The notes under the pieces are model-generated. The model ran no database searches. It was not told the DNA's origin and saw only the letters and a program-made list of their open reading frames with translations. Below are positions 48,410-57,884 of a stretch of DNA of 64,000 nucleotides, in pieces (positions within the stretch are counted from its first letter, which is position 1; each line of letters opens with the position of its first letter). The position numbers were made by a program, and so were the translations under genes. Location of the stretch: positions 124,001 to 188,000 of the forward strand of contig NZ_JALZWP010000007.1 of NCBI RefSeq assembly GCF_023336755.1, read 5' to 3'. This DNA comes from Roseinatronobacter domitianus (GTDB lineage: Bacteria; Pseudomonadota; Alphaproteobacteria; Rhodobacterales; Rhodobacteraceae).

Positions 48410-49510
48410 TTACTGAAGCATCCAGTTAGCGAAACGCTCGCGCAACTCGTCGCCATAGTCGGCCCAGAAGTCGTTATCCAGAACGATGGGTGCGAAGTAG
48501 TTGTCGGGCGCACTTGGCATATGCGGCGCCATGGCAATGCCCAGATCGGCGTGCTCACCAACCAATGGTGCCGAGGATGCGCGTGCCGGGCCATAGCTGA
48601 TGAACTTGGCCTGATCCGCCAGACGCTGCGTGTCGGTGGCGAAATACAGGTAGTCCATCACGGCGTCGACATTGTCGCCTTGCGCAGGAACAACCCAGCC
48701 GTCCCATTCCACGATCTGGCCGTCCCAGATGATCGCGGCGTCCATGCCTTCAACTTCGATCGCGTCGAACATACGGCCATTATAGCCGGTTGCAAACGCG
48801 ACCTCGCCATCTGCCAGAAGCTGGGGTGCTTGTGCGCCTTCAGTCCAGAAGATGATCTCGTCCTTGATGGTATCCAGCTTGGCGAAGGCACGGTCTACGC
48901 CTTCCGGGGTCGCCAGCACGTCGTAGATTTCGTCGAGCGCTACGCCATCGGCATAAAGTGCCCATTCCAGGTTCGTGCCGGGACGGTCTTGCAGCGCACG
49001 CTTGCCGGGGAAGTTTTCCAGATCGAACAGGTCCGCGATCGAGTCTGGCTGTTCGCCTTCGAACGCGCCGGGACGTGCGGCCAGAATGGTCGAATACAGG
49101 ATCTGCGGGATGAAGCAGTCACCGAGCGAGCCGGGCAGGAAGTCTGCGCTTGCGGGCGTGCCATCGGGGGCAGGGGCCAGCATGGCATCATGGTCGATTT
49201 CCATGATGATGCCTTCGTCACAGGCGAGCTGTGCATCCGACGGCAGCATGTCGACCAAATCCCACGTTACGTTGCCTGCCTGACTTTGCGCGCGCAGACC
49301 GGCCAGAGCGTTTGCCGAACCATCGTCGTTAATGATGGTCACATTGGGATTCGCGGCCATGTAGGGCTCGTGATAGGCGCGTTGCTGGCTGGCAGTGTAA
49401 GCGCCGCCCCACGACACTACGGTCAGCGAGACCGGGTCTTGGGCCGCTGCACTCAGGGCCATCATGCTTGCCGCCGAACTTAGCGCGATTAACTTGAACT
49501 TGTTAGTCAT
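48410..49510 (-). CDS. periplasmic polyamine-type binding protein, PotD/PotF-like
   Basis: Substrate receptor of the importer, 366 residues, signal peptide 1-23 (ending SAAAQ). The mature part starts VSLTVVSWGGAYTASQQRAY, the usual strand and ligand loop of this cluster, and has the acidic and aromatic residues expected of a cation pocket (WDLVDMLPSD, then GDNVDAVMDYLYFATD). It follows the ATPase gene after 94 bp and precedes the permeases. Confidence 0.9.
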   Translation of the reverse strand: MTNKFKLIALSSAASMMALSAAAQDPVSLTVVSWGGAYTASQQRAYHEPYMAANPNVTIINDDGSANALAGLRAQSQAGNVTWDLVDMLPSDAQLACDEGIIMEIDHDAMLAPAPDGTPASADFLPGSLGDCFIPQILYSTILAARPGAFEGEQPDSIADLFDLENFPGKRALQDRPGTNLEWALYADGVALDEIYDVLATPEGVDRAFAKLDTIKDEIIFWTEGAQAPQLLADGEVAFATGYNGRMFDAIEVEGMDAAIIWDGQIVEWDGWVVPAQGDNVDAVMDYLYFATDTQRLADQAKFISYGPARASSAPLVGEHADLGIAMAPHMPSAPDNYFAPIVLDNDFWADYGDELRERFANWMLQ

Positions 49511-49604
49511 TCGTAACCTCCTAGGTTTTTACGATACCGGTCTTTGCCGGTTCGTCTGCTTGCGTACCCGTCCTTCGGGCATGCAATTCTTGGCCGCGCT
49601 GGCG

Positions 49605-50708
49605 TCAACCGAAGTCGAGCGCGCGGCAATCTGTCGGCATCCAGCCGATTTCGATCATGTCGCCCGGCTTGTGACGCACCTGATCGGGTGCGTTGCGGGT
49701 TTTCATGATGAAATTCTCGTTTCCGGCGACTTTCAGTCGCGTGCGGAACACATCACCCATGTAGATGAATTCCAGCACCTTGGCCTTGATCGTGTGCGCG
49801 TCACCTGCCAACCGGTCCTTGTTGGCTTCGACCCGTTCGGGGCGGATGGAAACGCGCGTGCGTTCGCCAACCTTCGACACGTTTACCGGCTTGGCGTCGA
49901 TCAATTCGCCGCCATCCAGTTCTACGACGCAATGTTCGCCCTTAATCTCTTTTACAACACCATCCAATGTGTTGTTCTCACCGATAAACTGCGCCACGAA
50001 GCTGTTTTTCGGAGCTTCATACAACACATCAGGCGGATCAAGCTGCTGGATGCGCCCGTCATCGAACACGGCCACGTTGTCGGACATGGTGAGCGCTTCG
50101 GTCTGGTCATGGGTCACATACACGGTTGTAATGCCCAGATCATGTGCAAGGCGTGTGATCTCGAACTGCATGTGTTCGCGCAGCTGTTTATCCAGCGCGC
50201 CAAGCGGTTCGTCCATCAAGACCAGTTCAGGTTCGAACACAAGCGCGCGGGCCAATGCGATACGCTGCTGCTGACCACCGGAAAGCTGCGCGGGGCGCCG
50301 GTTGATGAAATCGCCCATCTGCACCATGTCCAGCGCGCGCCTGATCTTGGCTTCGCGATCCGACTTGCCCATGCCGCGCACTTCCAGCGGGAAAGACAGG
50401 TTTTCGCCCACCGACATATGCGGGAACAGCGCATAATTCTGGAACACCATGCCGATGCCACGCTTATGCGGCGGCACCGAGTTGATTGGCTTGCCGTCCA
50501 ACAGAATCTCGCCGTTGGTGGCGGTCTCGAACCCGGCCAACATCATCAGGCAGGTTGTCTTGCCAGAGCCGGATGGCCCAAGCATTGTAAGGAATTCTCC
50601 CTTTCCGACTGAAAGGTTCAAATCTTTGACGACAAGTGTTTCGCCATCGTAACTCTTTTGAACTTTGTCGAATACGACGAAGCCATCCTGCGATGCAGAT
50701 GCGCTCAC
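49605..50708 (-). CDS. polyamine-type ABC transporter ATPase, PotA-like
   Basis: Energises the importer. It has 367 residues from GTG 50708 (GGGAG seven bases upstream). The Walker A LGPSGSGKTTCLMM, signature LSGGQQQRIALARAL and Walker B ELVLMDEPLGALD are followed by the switch histidine in VTHDQTEAL. The C-terminal TOBE_2 domain at about 280-367 (RVSIRPERVEANKDR) is typical of PotA. The longer upstream frame is not conserved in character. It is the first gene of the four-gene operon. Confidence 0.93.
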   Translation of the reverse strand: MSASASQDGFVVFDKVQKSYDGETLVVKDLNLSVGKGEFLTMLGPSGSGKTTCLMMLAGFETATNGEILLDGKPINSVPPHKRGIGMVFQNYALFPHMSVGENLSFPLEVRGMGKSDREAKIRRALDMVQMGDFINRRPAQLSGGQQQRIALARALVFEPELVLMDEPLGALDKQLREHMQFEITRLAHDLGITTVYVTHDQTEALTMSDNVAVFDDGRIQQLDPPDVLYEAPKNSFVAQFIGENNTLDGVVKEIKGEHCVVELDGGELIDAKPVNVSKVGERTRVSIRPERVEANKDRLAGDAHTIKAKVLEFIYMGDVFRTRLKVAGNENFIMKTRNAPDQVRHKPGDMIEIGWMPTDCRALDFG

Positions 50709-51014
50709 GCTTATCTCCCTGTGTGGACCGGCGGTACTCCGCTCTCTTCCTGCCCTTGAGTAAAACGAACCGAGTTTGGCTTTGCAACCGATAACTTGAA
50801 TTTGGTGACTGGAGCCCCGTTTTCGGGCTGATGTTCTGAATGTTATGTGCAGTTGGGCCAAAACGACTGCGAAAAACGACGGTTTTGACAAAAAAGCGTC
50901 ACCCAAGCAGTTCATGTTTTTGAGGTCATGCAACGCGCGCGGACAAGAATTGCGCCAATCGTCTGCAAGGTGCGCCCGGTCGGTCAAGCCGCCGGGCGCT
51001 CTTTGGAACCCGGT
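50709..51014. other. intergenic region between gdh and the transporter operon
   Basis: 306 bp without a gene. It holds an inverted repeat at 50972-50999 (GCGCCCGG paired with CCGGGCGC) just after the dehydrogenase stop, which may be its terminator though no T run follows. The promoter of the transporter operon should lie in the remainder; hexamers are not obvious. Confidence 0.5.
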
Positions 51015-52445
51015 TTACAACCCTTTGGCGCGGTAGCTATCTGCAACCCGCGTGATCGACACGATGAAGGCTGCCGTGCGCAGGTCGATGACATCGTCGC
51101 GGCGATGCCATTCTTCGGAAATCGCCTGATAGGCGGTGCGCATCGTGTCATCCAAACCCGAACGCACCAGTTGCAATTCATCGGCACCTTGCAGGTATTT
51201 CTTCTTGAAATCGGGTGCCAGTTCCCATCCAAGCTCTTTGTCGGCAGAGAGGCGTTCCAACTCGCGCACCAGTGCCATTGCATGGGCTTCCTCGTTGCGG
51301 CGTTGCATGCGCCCGAAGCGAATATGCGACAGGTTCTTGACCCATTCGAAATAGGAAACCGTGACCCCGCCCGCATTGGCATAGAGGTCGGGAATGATGA
51401 CGATACCCTTGTCGCGCAATATCTGATCGGCGCCTGCGGTAATCGGACCGTTTGCGGCTTCGATAATCAACGGCGCGCGGATGCGGTCGGCATTTCCCAG
51501 ATTGATGACGCCTTCCAAAGCCGCCGGGATCAGGATGTCGCAGTCTTCTTCCAGAACTGTGGCGCCCGTCTCTATGAAGGTCGCTGACGGAAACCCTTTG
51601 ATGCCGCCATACTGCCTGATCCACTCGCGGACCGCGTCCGGGTCCAGCCCGCCGTGGTTCAGGATCGCACCGTCGCGTTCTATGATTGCCGTGATGATTG
51701 CGTCATCTTCTTCACGCAGGAACTTGGCGGCATGGTAGCCCACATTGCCCAGACCCTGCACGATCACCCGCTTGCCTGAAAGGCTGCCGGTCAGACCCGC
51801 TTTCGCCATGTCGTCGGGGTGACGGAAGAACTCTTGCAGAGCATATTGCACGCCGCGCCCCGTCGCTTCCACCCGGCCCTTGATGCCGCCGGAATTGAGC
51901 GGTTTGCCGGTCACACAGGCGCGCGCGTTGATGTCGGTGGTGTTCATGCGCGCGTATTGGTCTGCGATCCAGGCCATTTCGCGTTCGCCCGTGCCCATAT
52001 CCGGGGCGGGAACATTCTGCGCTGGATGAATCAGGTCGCGCTTGGCCAGTTCATAGGCGAAACGGCGGGTGATCTGTTCCAGCTCGTGTTCTTCATATTT
52101 GCGCGGATCGATGCACAAACCACCCTTTGACCCGCCAAAAGGGGTTTCGACCAAGGCGCATTTATAGGTCATCAGTGCTGCCAGCGCCTCGACCTCGTTC
52201 TGGTCCACCTCTGGCGCGTAGCGGATGCCGCCTTTTACCGGTTCCATATGTTCGGAATGCACCGCGCGGTAGCCCACGAAGGTTTCAATTTTGCCCCGCA
52301 ACCGCACCCCGAACCGCACCGTGTAGGTCGAGTTGCAGATCTGAATCTTGTCTGCCAGCCCCGGCGGCAGGTCAAGATATCCGACCGCGTGGCGGAACAT
52401 GATATCCACATTCTCGCGAAAGCCCGGTTCTGTCGTGGCGCGCAT
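51015..52445 (-). CDS. gdhA: glutamate dehydrogenase (Glu/Leu/Phe/Val family)
   Basis: NAD(P)-linked oxidative deamination of glutamate to 2-oxoglutarate, or the reverse. It has 476 residues from ATG 52445, chosen for the strong GGGAGG before it; the frame continues 31 residues upstream. Substrate-binding motifs are present: PVKGGIRYAPEVDQNEVEAL, the catalytic lysine in ETPFGGSKGGLCID and the Asp in NVPAPDMGTG. The Rossmann fold shows IVQGLGNVGYHAAKFL. Leucine-type activity cannot be wholly excluded, but length and motifs favour glutamate. Confidence 0.92.
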   Translation of the reverse strand: MRATTEPGFRENVDIMFRHAVGYLDLPPGLADKIQICNSTYTVRFGVRLRGKIETFVGYRAVHSEHMEPVKGGIRYAPEVDQNEVEALAALMTYKCALVETPFGGSKGGLCIDPRKYEEHELEQITRRFAYELAKRDLIHPAQNVPAPDMGTGEREMAWIADQYARMNTTDINARACVTGKPLNSGGIKGRVEATGRGVQYALQEFFRHPDDMAKAGLTGSLSGKRVIVQGLGNVGYHAAKFLREEDDAIITAIIERDGAILNHGGLDPDAVREWIRQYGGIKGFPSATFIETGATVLEEDCDILIPAALEGVINLGNADRIRAPLIIEAANGPITAGADQILRDKGIVIIPDLYANAGGVTVSYFEWVKNLSHIRFGRMQRRNEEAHAMALVRELERLSADKELGWELAPDFKKKYLQGADELQLVRSGLDDTMRTAYQAISEEWHRRDDVIDLRTAAFIVSITRVADSYRAKGL

Positions 52446-52727
52446 AAAATCCTCCCATTGCAGACGCTGAAGCTGCGTCAATTTGCTATCTTGATTCGGA
52501 CAGTAACAGGTTAACGGCATCGCGAAACCCTGCTGCACAGGTGTTTTGGGAGACTGGCCCGCAGGGCGGAAAGTTCAGTCCGTTTCCCTAAAAATAGGCT
52601 AAATTGCGGTGAAATCGCACTGGAATTCGCCCTGGAAAAGCCACGGAGCAGAGGCGATTACATGTGGAGTGTGATACTTTGCGCCTAGCTCAGCTTGCCT
52701 ATGGCGGTTGTAAACTAGGTGTGTTTT

Positions 52728-53320
52728 ATGAGTTCCGTGGCAGGTTCTGTCGGGTCACTTCGCAAGCTATGTAAGCAGGTGATATCGGGTTTCGCACGGT
52801 CACAGGATGGGGCAGTCCTTGTTTTTGGCCTTATCATCTTTGTGCTTATTCTGATGGTCAGTGGCCTCGCCTTTGACGACATGCGCTATGAGCATGAGCG
52901 CGTGCGACTGCAAGGCACGTAGGATCGTGCCGCGTTGGCGACCGGGTCGACGATGAACTCCAACATGACCATGAGCCCCGCTGAATTGGCGCAGGCCTGT
53001 TTCGATGCCGAACGGCTAAGCGCGCATGTTGAGGGGCGGATCACGGTTGGCGGCAATCAGATAACCGGACGCAGCGTATCCGTCGCGCCTGCGGGCAGAA
53101 TGGATACGATGGGAGGTGTTGACAGCTTAGACATGGTCGCCCGGCCCGTGCAATCGAAGCGCTGGACAATCTAACGCCAGAGGTCGCGATGGTGCTTGAT
53201 GTTTCAACCTCCATGGAAGATTCGGGCATGATGCCGACGCTGCGGACTGCAGCAGAGCAATTCTCGTTCGAAGCCATCGCGACCCATATCCGCAACACAT
53301 CGTTGCGCTTGGTCGAATAA
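52728..53320 (+). pseudogene. degraded tadG-like gene (tandem copy)
   Basis: Homologous by eye to the intact gene at 53502. It keeps QDGAVLVFGLIIFVLILMVSG, then a single in-frame TAG at 52920 (TCG in the intact copy), then ELAQACFDAERLS in the same frame. A frameshift follows near 53,140, after which MVLDVSTSMEDSG (the vWA metal site) is read in another frame. It stops at 53318-53320, before most of the vWA domain. Nonsense mutation, frameshift and truncation together make it non-functional. Confidence 0.85.
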
Positions 53321-53501
53321 CTGGTGCTTGAAACTGCGTCTTATTCGCACGCGTTCAGCCACATTATTGTCTTTTAATCGCCATGTTTGCGCGCCTCATC
53401 GCCGCAAAAAAGCCATTTGCCAGGCGCAGTAAGGCCACATGGAAGCTGCTAGCCGCCTTACTCCGTTCTGCCGACGGGGGGGCACATGAAAGGGGTTGGT
53501 A

Positions 53502-54941
53502 ATGAGACAGTATATAAGGCCAAAATGGCCTATGCGCGCTGCGTTTGCGCGGGCCGCACATACCTATTCGCGCGCCGAGGATGGCGCAGTTCTTGTCTTT
53601 GGTCTGATCATTTTCGTCTTGATGCTAATGGTCAGCGGCCTTGCCGTGGATGTGATGCGCTATGAGAATGAACGCGTGCGTTTGCAGGGCACATCGGATC
53701 GGGCGGTGCTGGCCGCGTCGTCGCTGAAAAACAGCAATGTCACGATGACTCCGACCGAGTTGGCGCAAGCCTATTTCGATGCCGAAGGGTTGGGGCAGTT
53801 TGCAAGTGGAAACATCACTGTGTCCGGAACGCCCGAAGCCGGGCAAACGGTGCGTGTAACGCCCTCGGCGCGGATGGAAACGATGTTCCTGCGTATGTCG
53901 GCGGTGGACCATCTTGACATGTCCGCACCTGCGGCCGCGGTTGAAGGGATCGGCGCTGCGTCCAAGATAGAGATCGTGATGGTGCTGGACGCGTCAGGCT
54001 CCATGGGCAGCACCACGTCTACCGGTCGCACGCGACTGGATGAAATGAAGCTTGCCGCAAAATCCTTTGCGTCTGAGATATTCCTGAATAATGACCCTGA
54101 AAACGTGTCCTTGTCGCTTGTGACCTACGATTCCTGGGTGCTGCCCGCGCCCGGCATGATTAATCATTTGCTGAACGTCGACGGCACGGGGGCTTGCCTG
54201 GAATTCGACGACTGGGCCGATCTACGTCAGGGCAACGGCCCGCCGTCGCATAGCAACGCCGGTGGCAACGGCAACGGCAACGGCAATGGCAACGGATGGG
54301 GTGCCGGTGGCACGCCCCCGCCATTCCGGAATGGTGGCTCACCCGGCAACGGCAATGGCAATGGTCCGCCTTGGGCCTCTGTTGGGCAAAACAGCACCAA
54401 TGCGCCCGCGACGCGTCGGCACTGCTCGACCAATGCGACCTATGAAGTCAAGCCGATGATTAATGATCTGACCACGTTCGAGTCCCACATCGACGCTATC
54501 ACCACGCGGGGCACAACGTCGATCGATTTGGGCGCACGCTTTGGTGCGATGTTGCTGGACCCGGACATGCGTGATTACGTCACCTCGCTGGTCAATGCCG
54601 GAACCCTGCCGGAAAGCATGCGCGGGCGTCCCTTTGACTGGGATGAAGAGGGGGTCAACCGCGTGATGGTGCTGCTGACCGACGGGCAGAACTGTTGCGG
54701 CAGCCGGTTCAGCCGGAACGTGCAGGATGACAACACGCTTGCGGTCTGCGAAGGGATGCGCGCCAATGACGTGACGGTTTACACCGTCTCGTTCGAGGCA
54801 CCGCAAGGCGCGATCGACCTGTTATCTGCTTGCGCCTCTTCGCCCAACCACTTCTTCAACACCGGTGGGGATGCTTTGGTGGCCGCCTTCGATGCGATTG
54901 CCACGAATGTGCAGGTCCAGTCGCTGCGACTGACCGAGTAG
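53502..54941 (+). CDS. tadG: TadG-like pseudopilin with vWA domain and Gly-Asn insertion
   Basis: A 479-residue protein from ATG 53502 (AAGGGG upstream). The N-terminal EDGAVLVFGLIIFVLMLMVSG helix at about 27-49 anchors it. The vWA domain starts near 155 with the MIDAS VLDASGSMG and ends after VTVYTVSFEAP. It is interrupted at about 245-290 by a low-complexity Gly/Asn stretch encoded by GGCAAC hexamer repeats. TadG proteins belong to tight-adherence (Flp pilus) systems. No tadA/B/C export ATPase or platform genes are in this window. Confidence 0.85.
   Translation: MRQYIRPKWPMRAAFARAAHTYSRAEDGAVLVFGLIIFVLMLMVSGLAVDVMRYENERVRLQGTSDRAVLAASSLKNSNVTMTPTELAQAYFDAEGLGQFASGNITVSGTPEAGQTVRVTPSARMETMFLRMSAVDHLDMSAPAAAVEGIGAASKIEIVMVLDASGSMGSTTSTGRTRLDEMKLAAKSFASEIFLNNDPENVSLSLVTYDSWVLPAPGMINHLLNVDGTGACLEFDDWADLRQGNGPPSHSNAGGNGNGNGNGNGWGAGGTPPPFRNGGSPGNGNGNGPPWASVGQNSTNAPATRRHCSTNATYEVKPMINDLTTFESHIDAITTRGTTSIDLGARFGAMLLDPDMRDYVTSLVNAGTLPESMRGRPFDWDEEGVNRVMVLLTDGQNCCGSRFSRNVQDDNTLAVCEGMRANDVTVYTVSFEAPQGAIDLLSACASSPNHFFNTGGDALVAAFDAIATNVQVQSLRLTE
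54264..54293 (+). repeat. GGCAAC hexanucleotide tandem repeat inside tadG
   Basis: Five hexamer units (GGCAAC with one GGCAAT) encode (Gly-Asn) repeats. A second shorter run lies at about 54342-54360. Copy number could change in frame by slippage and so alter the length of the loop in the vWA domain. Confidence 0.85.
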
Positions 54942-55090
54942 AGACGGATCATCCGGCGCGGTGTCCTGTGGGGTGCCGCGCCGCCAAATGTGGCGCATGA
55001 CCCGCCAACGCGACACGGTCCTTGCCAAAATTTGCCGCAATCATCTGTAATTCTGGTCCATGCGCTCGGATTTCCGCGTGTGTGGAATAG

Positions 55091-55645
55091 ATGGGTAAGA
55101 CTATGAAGTTTAAAATCAATTCGTTCCGGGCTTGGGCAAAAAGACAAGACGGTGCCGTTACGGTTGAATTTGTCGTGATCGTGCCCTTTCTGTTAAGCCT
55201 GTTCTTCGCTTCGGTCGATGTTGGCGTTTCCATGTTGCGCCAAGTCATGCTGGACCGCGCCACTGACCTTGCCGTGCGCGAGGTGCGGCTTGGGCGTGTG
55301 CCGAATGACGGATCGGTGACGATGGCGCAGCTCATCTGCGAACGCACCATGCTGCTGCCGGATTGTATTAACAATATCGCGGTGGAAATGCAGCCCATCG
55401 ACACCAGCACCTTCGCCGGGCTGACGCCCACGGTGCAATGTGTGAACCGCGAATTGAACCTGACGCCCTCTGTTGCGTTCAGTGTCGGCTCTGGCGGTAG
55501 CGCGCAGGAATTGATGCTGATCCGCACCTGTGTCGCCGCCGAGCCATTCATTCGGTTGACGGGCTTTTTCACCGCAATGCCGATCAATGAAGATGGTGAG
55601 TATGTCGTCGTTTCACGGGGAGTTTTCGTCAATGAACCTGCTTGA
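55091..55645 (+). CDS. tadE: TadE-like pseudopilin
   Basis: A 184-residue protein with a short basic N-terminus, then DGAVTVEFVVIVPFLLSLFF, the TadE signature with the processing-type helix at about 22-45. The rest is a small periplasmic domain with three or four cysteines (ICERTMLLPDC, then VQCVNREL). The ATG at 55091 is used; ATG 55103 is also possible. It overlaps the next tadE-like gene, which starts 14 bases before this stop. Confidence 0.85.
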   Translation: MGKTMKFKINSFRAWAKRQDGAVTVEFVVIVPFLLSLFFASVDVGVSMLRQVMLDRATDLAVREVRLGRVPNDGSVTMAQLICERTMLLPDCINNIAVEMQPIDTSTFAGLTPTVQCVNRELNLTPSVAFSVGSGGSAQELMLIRTCVAAEPFIRLTGFFTAMPINEDGEYVVVSRGVFVNEPA

Positions 55646-57488
55646 GAGAGGCTTGCGCTCTATACGTGAATTCACGGCGGACTCGCGCGCCGCTGTCACC
55701 GTCGAACTGGTGCTGGTGGTGCCGCTGCTGATCTGGGCGTTTTTCGCAACCATGATCTTCAACGATGCCTATCGCGCCCGCACACAGGCACAGGCCGCAG
55801 CACTGCATATTGCCGATGCAATTTCGCGCACAACCACGATTGTTGACGATGCCTATCTGGAAGGAATGAATGATGTTTATGACTTCCTTATCGCGGATAG
55901 TCAGACATCGCGCTTGCGCATCACATCTGTTGTCTGGGACCGGGACACCGACCAACCGCTGGTCCTGTGGTCCTATGGCACGCGCGGCATGAATGCTTTG
56001 CCCGATAACACGTTTCAACTGATGTCAGCCGGCGACATGGGCACCCTTCGGGAACTGATGGATGGCGAGGACGGCACCGATCTTGTCGCGGGCTTTACGC
56101 AGATGCCCAATAACGACCTGCATAATCGCATCCCTCCGGTCATGCCGGGCGAAGCCCTGATCTTGGTGGAAAGTTTCACGATGTGGGAAACACCGTTGCG
56201 TGGCGTGTTTCTTGGCTTCGACATTCTGGAAAACACCCGTCTTAGCCCGATTGCGGTCGTTCGCCCGCGCTTTTCGCCCTTCATCAACTATGAAGGCGCG
56301 ATGGATGCGGCGCCCCCCGATGCAGATGAATTTGACGGCACGCCGCCCGAGCCTGTTGCAGACCCGGATGCCGATCCGGTTGACCCGGATGACCCCGCTG
56401 ATCCCGTTGATGTGGTTGCGACCGATTTTTCCAGCGGTGTGAATCCCGGTTGGTCCAGCACGCAGACGACGCAAGCGGTCAATAACGGCTCTGGCAGTTC
56501 AGCCCTGGGAACCTATCTTGGGCCTTTCGGGAATGAAACCCGCCACGCGCCGCTGACATTTACCAACACCTTCAGCCAGGAAATGACAGAGGCGACATAC
56601 GAATTCGGCCTTGTGCTTTTTGGGTCTTGGGACGGTTATCACCCTGATTGGACCCATCCTGAAGGTGAGGCCATGATCCTGAGCGTGAATGACGAAGTGT
56701 TCGCCTTCGAGGTGTTCGCGCACCGGCCATGGGGTCTTCATCAGCGTGACCGCAGTCACGACCTGCATACCTCTCAGGTTCGTGTGCGCACGCGCTTATA
56801 CCTTGAAAACGATAGTATCGACTTTGACGGAAATGGGTGGGCTGACCAAGTCTGGCGGCTGACTGTCCAAGTCTTTGCCCCGACGCCAACGGTTACCATC
56901 GGGTTTGCGGCAAACACGGCAGAGGTGGTTTCCGACGAGGGCTTTGGGATTTCCTACATGAGGCTTGCCGCGACCCCCGGCCAACCAACGCCGCCGCGTT
57001 GGTTGGCGGACGCCAGCACGCGCATTGGCGTGGACAATCTGACCGGTTTTGGTGTGCAAGCTGGGTGCTTCGAGCCCAACGATCCGGCACAGCGTCTGAT
57101 GCTGGGGAATAGCGACCTGTGGGGTGGGCCGATCCGGATGACACGCAATGTCGGTGGCAATACGTCGCTGAGGGACTGCCGCAGCGACGGCCTTGGCTTT
57201 TTCAATGCGTCGCCGCTTATGGTGCTGAAGTATGATAATGATACCGGCAACTGGGATAATAATCGCTTACGGATTCGCACAGATGATGGGGCCAATGGCT
57301 TTGATTGTGATGCGACCCTTCTGATACGCGATCCCAATGACCAGTGGCAGTTTGTGGATGACCTTGCAGGGTTTGGCTGGAATGCCGGGCTGGAACTGGC
57401 ACATGCTCAAAGCGGAAATTACACGATTTGGGCGGGCAGGTTCGGTCAGGGCACTTGCGAAACTCAAATCGTGTTCGAGCATTACTGA
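55632..57488 (+). CDS. TadE-like anchored protein with large beta-rich C-terminal region
   Basis: A 618-residue protein from ATG 55632. Residues 1-45 carry a TadE-like SRAAVTVELVLVVPLL helix. About 45-225 is a periplasmic domain common to this type. A Pro/Asp linker follows at about 225-262 (ADPDADPVDPDDPADPVD). Residues about 263-445 resemble a jelly-roll domain (GTYLGPFGNETRHAPL, then FGLVLFGSWDGYHPD). The final 170 residues are another beta-rich domain with paired cysteines. The architecture suggests a surface-exposed adhesin on a pseudopilin anchor. The function is inferred from layout only. Confidence 0.7.
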   Translation: MNLLERGLRSIREFTADSRAAVTVELVLVVPLLIWAFFATMIFNDAYRARTQAQAAALHIADAISRTTTIVDDAYLEGMNDVYDFLIADSQTSRLRITSVVWDRDTDQPLVLWSYGTRGMNALPDNTFQLMSAGDMGTLRELMDGEDGTDLVAGFTQMPNNDLHNRIPPVMPGEALILVESFTMWETPLRGVFLGFDILENTRLSPIAVVRPRFSPFINYEGAMDAAPPDADEFDGTPPEPVADPDADPVDPDDPADPVDVVATDFSSGVNPGWSSTQTTQAVNNGSGSSALGTYLGPFGNETRHAPLTFTNTFSQEMTEATYEFGLVLFGSWDGYHPDWTHPEGEAMILSVNDEVFAFEVFAHRPWGLHQRDRSHDLHTSQVRVRTRLYLENDSIDFDGNGWADQVWRLTVQVFAPTPTVTIGFAANTAEVVSDEGFGISYMRLAATPGQPTPPRWLADASTRIGVDNLTGFGVQAGCFEPNDPAQRLMLGNSDLWGGPIRMTRNVGGNTSLRDCRSDGLGFFNASPLMVLKYDNDTGNWDNNRLRIRTDDGANGFDCDATLLIRDPNDQWQFVDDLAGFGWNAGLELAHAQSGNYTIWAGRFGQGTCETQIVFEHY

Positions 57489-57590
57489 CGCAAGGCCAGA
57501 TGACGTAAAGGCGGGGCGTAGGGCAAGATCGCCTTGCGCCTCGGATCATTCCGGGGCTAGGGTGTTGGTGTCTCGGAATTGGTAACTGAC

Positions 57591-57884
57591 ATGCGCCGTG
57601 CAACCTTGATTTTATGCCTTTGCGCTGGGCTTGCCGCCTGTGTGACCAGCCCTGACTTGCCGCCCGCAGAGCGGCAGGCACAGGGCAACGCGCCGCGCCT
57701 TGTGCCGATTTCGGGATTGCTTGACCAAGCCGCGCGCCCGGATGATGTTTTGCCGGTTAGCCTTGCCGCGGCACCACAAGCGCGCGCTGCGGCGCTGCGC
57801 GCGCGCGCGTCCAGCTTGCGCGGCCCTGTCATTGCACCGTCAGAACGGGCGCGGCTTTTGTCATCTGGACTGCGCCTGCGCTAG
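57591..57884 (+). CDS. small lipoprotein, function unknown
   Basis: 97 residues from ATG 57591 (an in-frame GTG/ATG upstream gives four more). The signal LILCLCAGLAAC ends in a lipobox with the lipid cysteine near 17. The remainder is Ala/Arg-rich and probably disordered or helical. No family is recognised. Its stop overlaps the stop of the convergent DUF3445 gene in a shared CTAG. Confidence 0.6.
   Translation: MRRATLILCLCAGLAACVTSPDLPPAERQAQGNAPRLVPISGLLDQAARPDDVLPVSLAAAPQARAAALRARASSLRGPVIAPSERARLLSSGLRLR

Noticed and set aside
47004-48416. 470-codon plus-strand frame
   Set aside because: Antisense to the PotB-like permease, with a composition rich in Arg, His and Gln typical of shadow frames.
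52728-52922. Small standalone membrane protein gene
   Set aside because: The frame continues after a single TAG with clear homology to the intact tadG, so it is the 5' part of a pseudogene.
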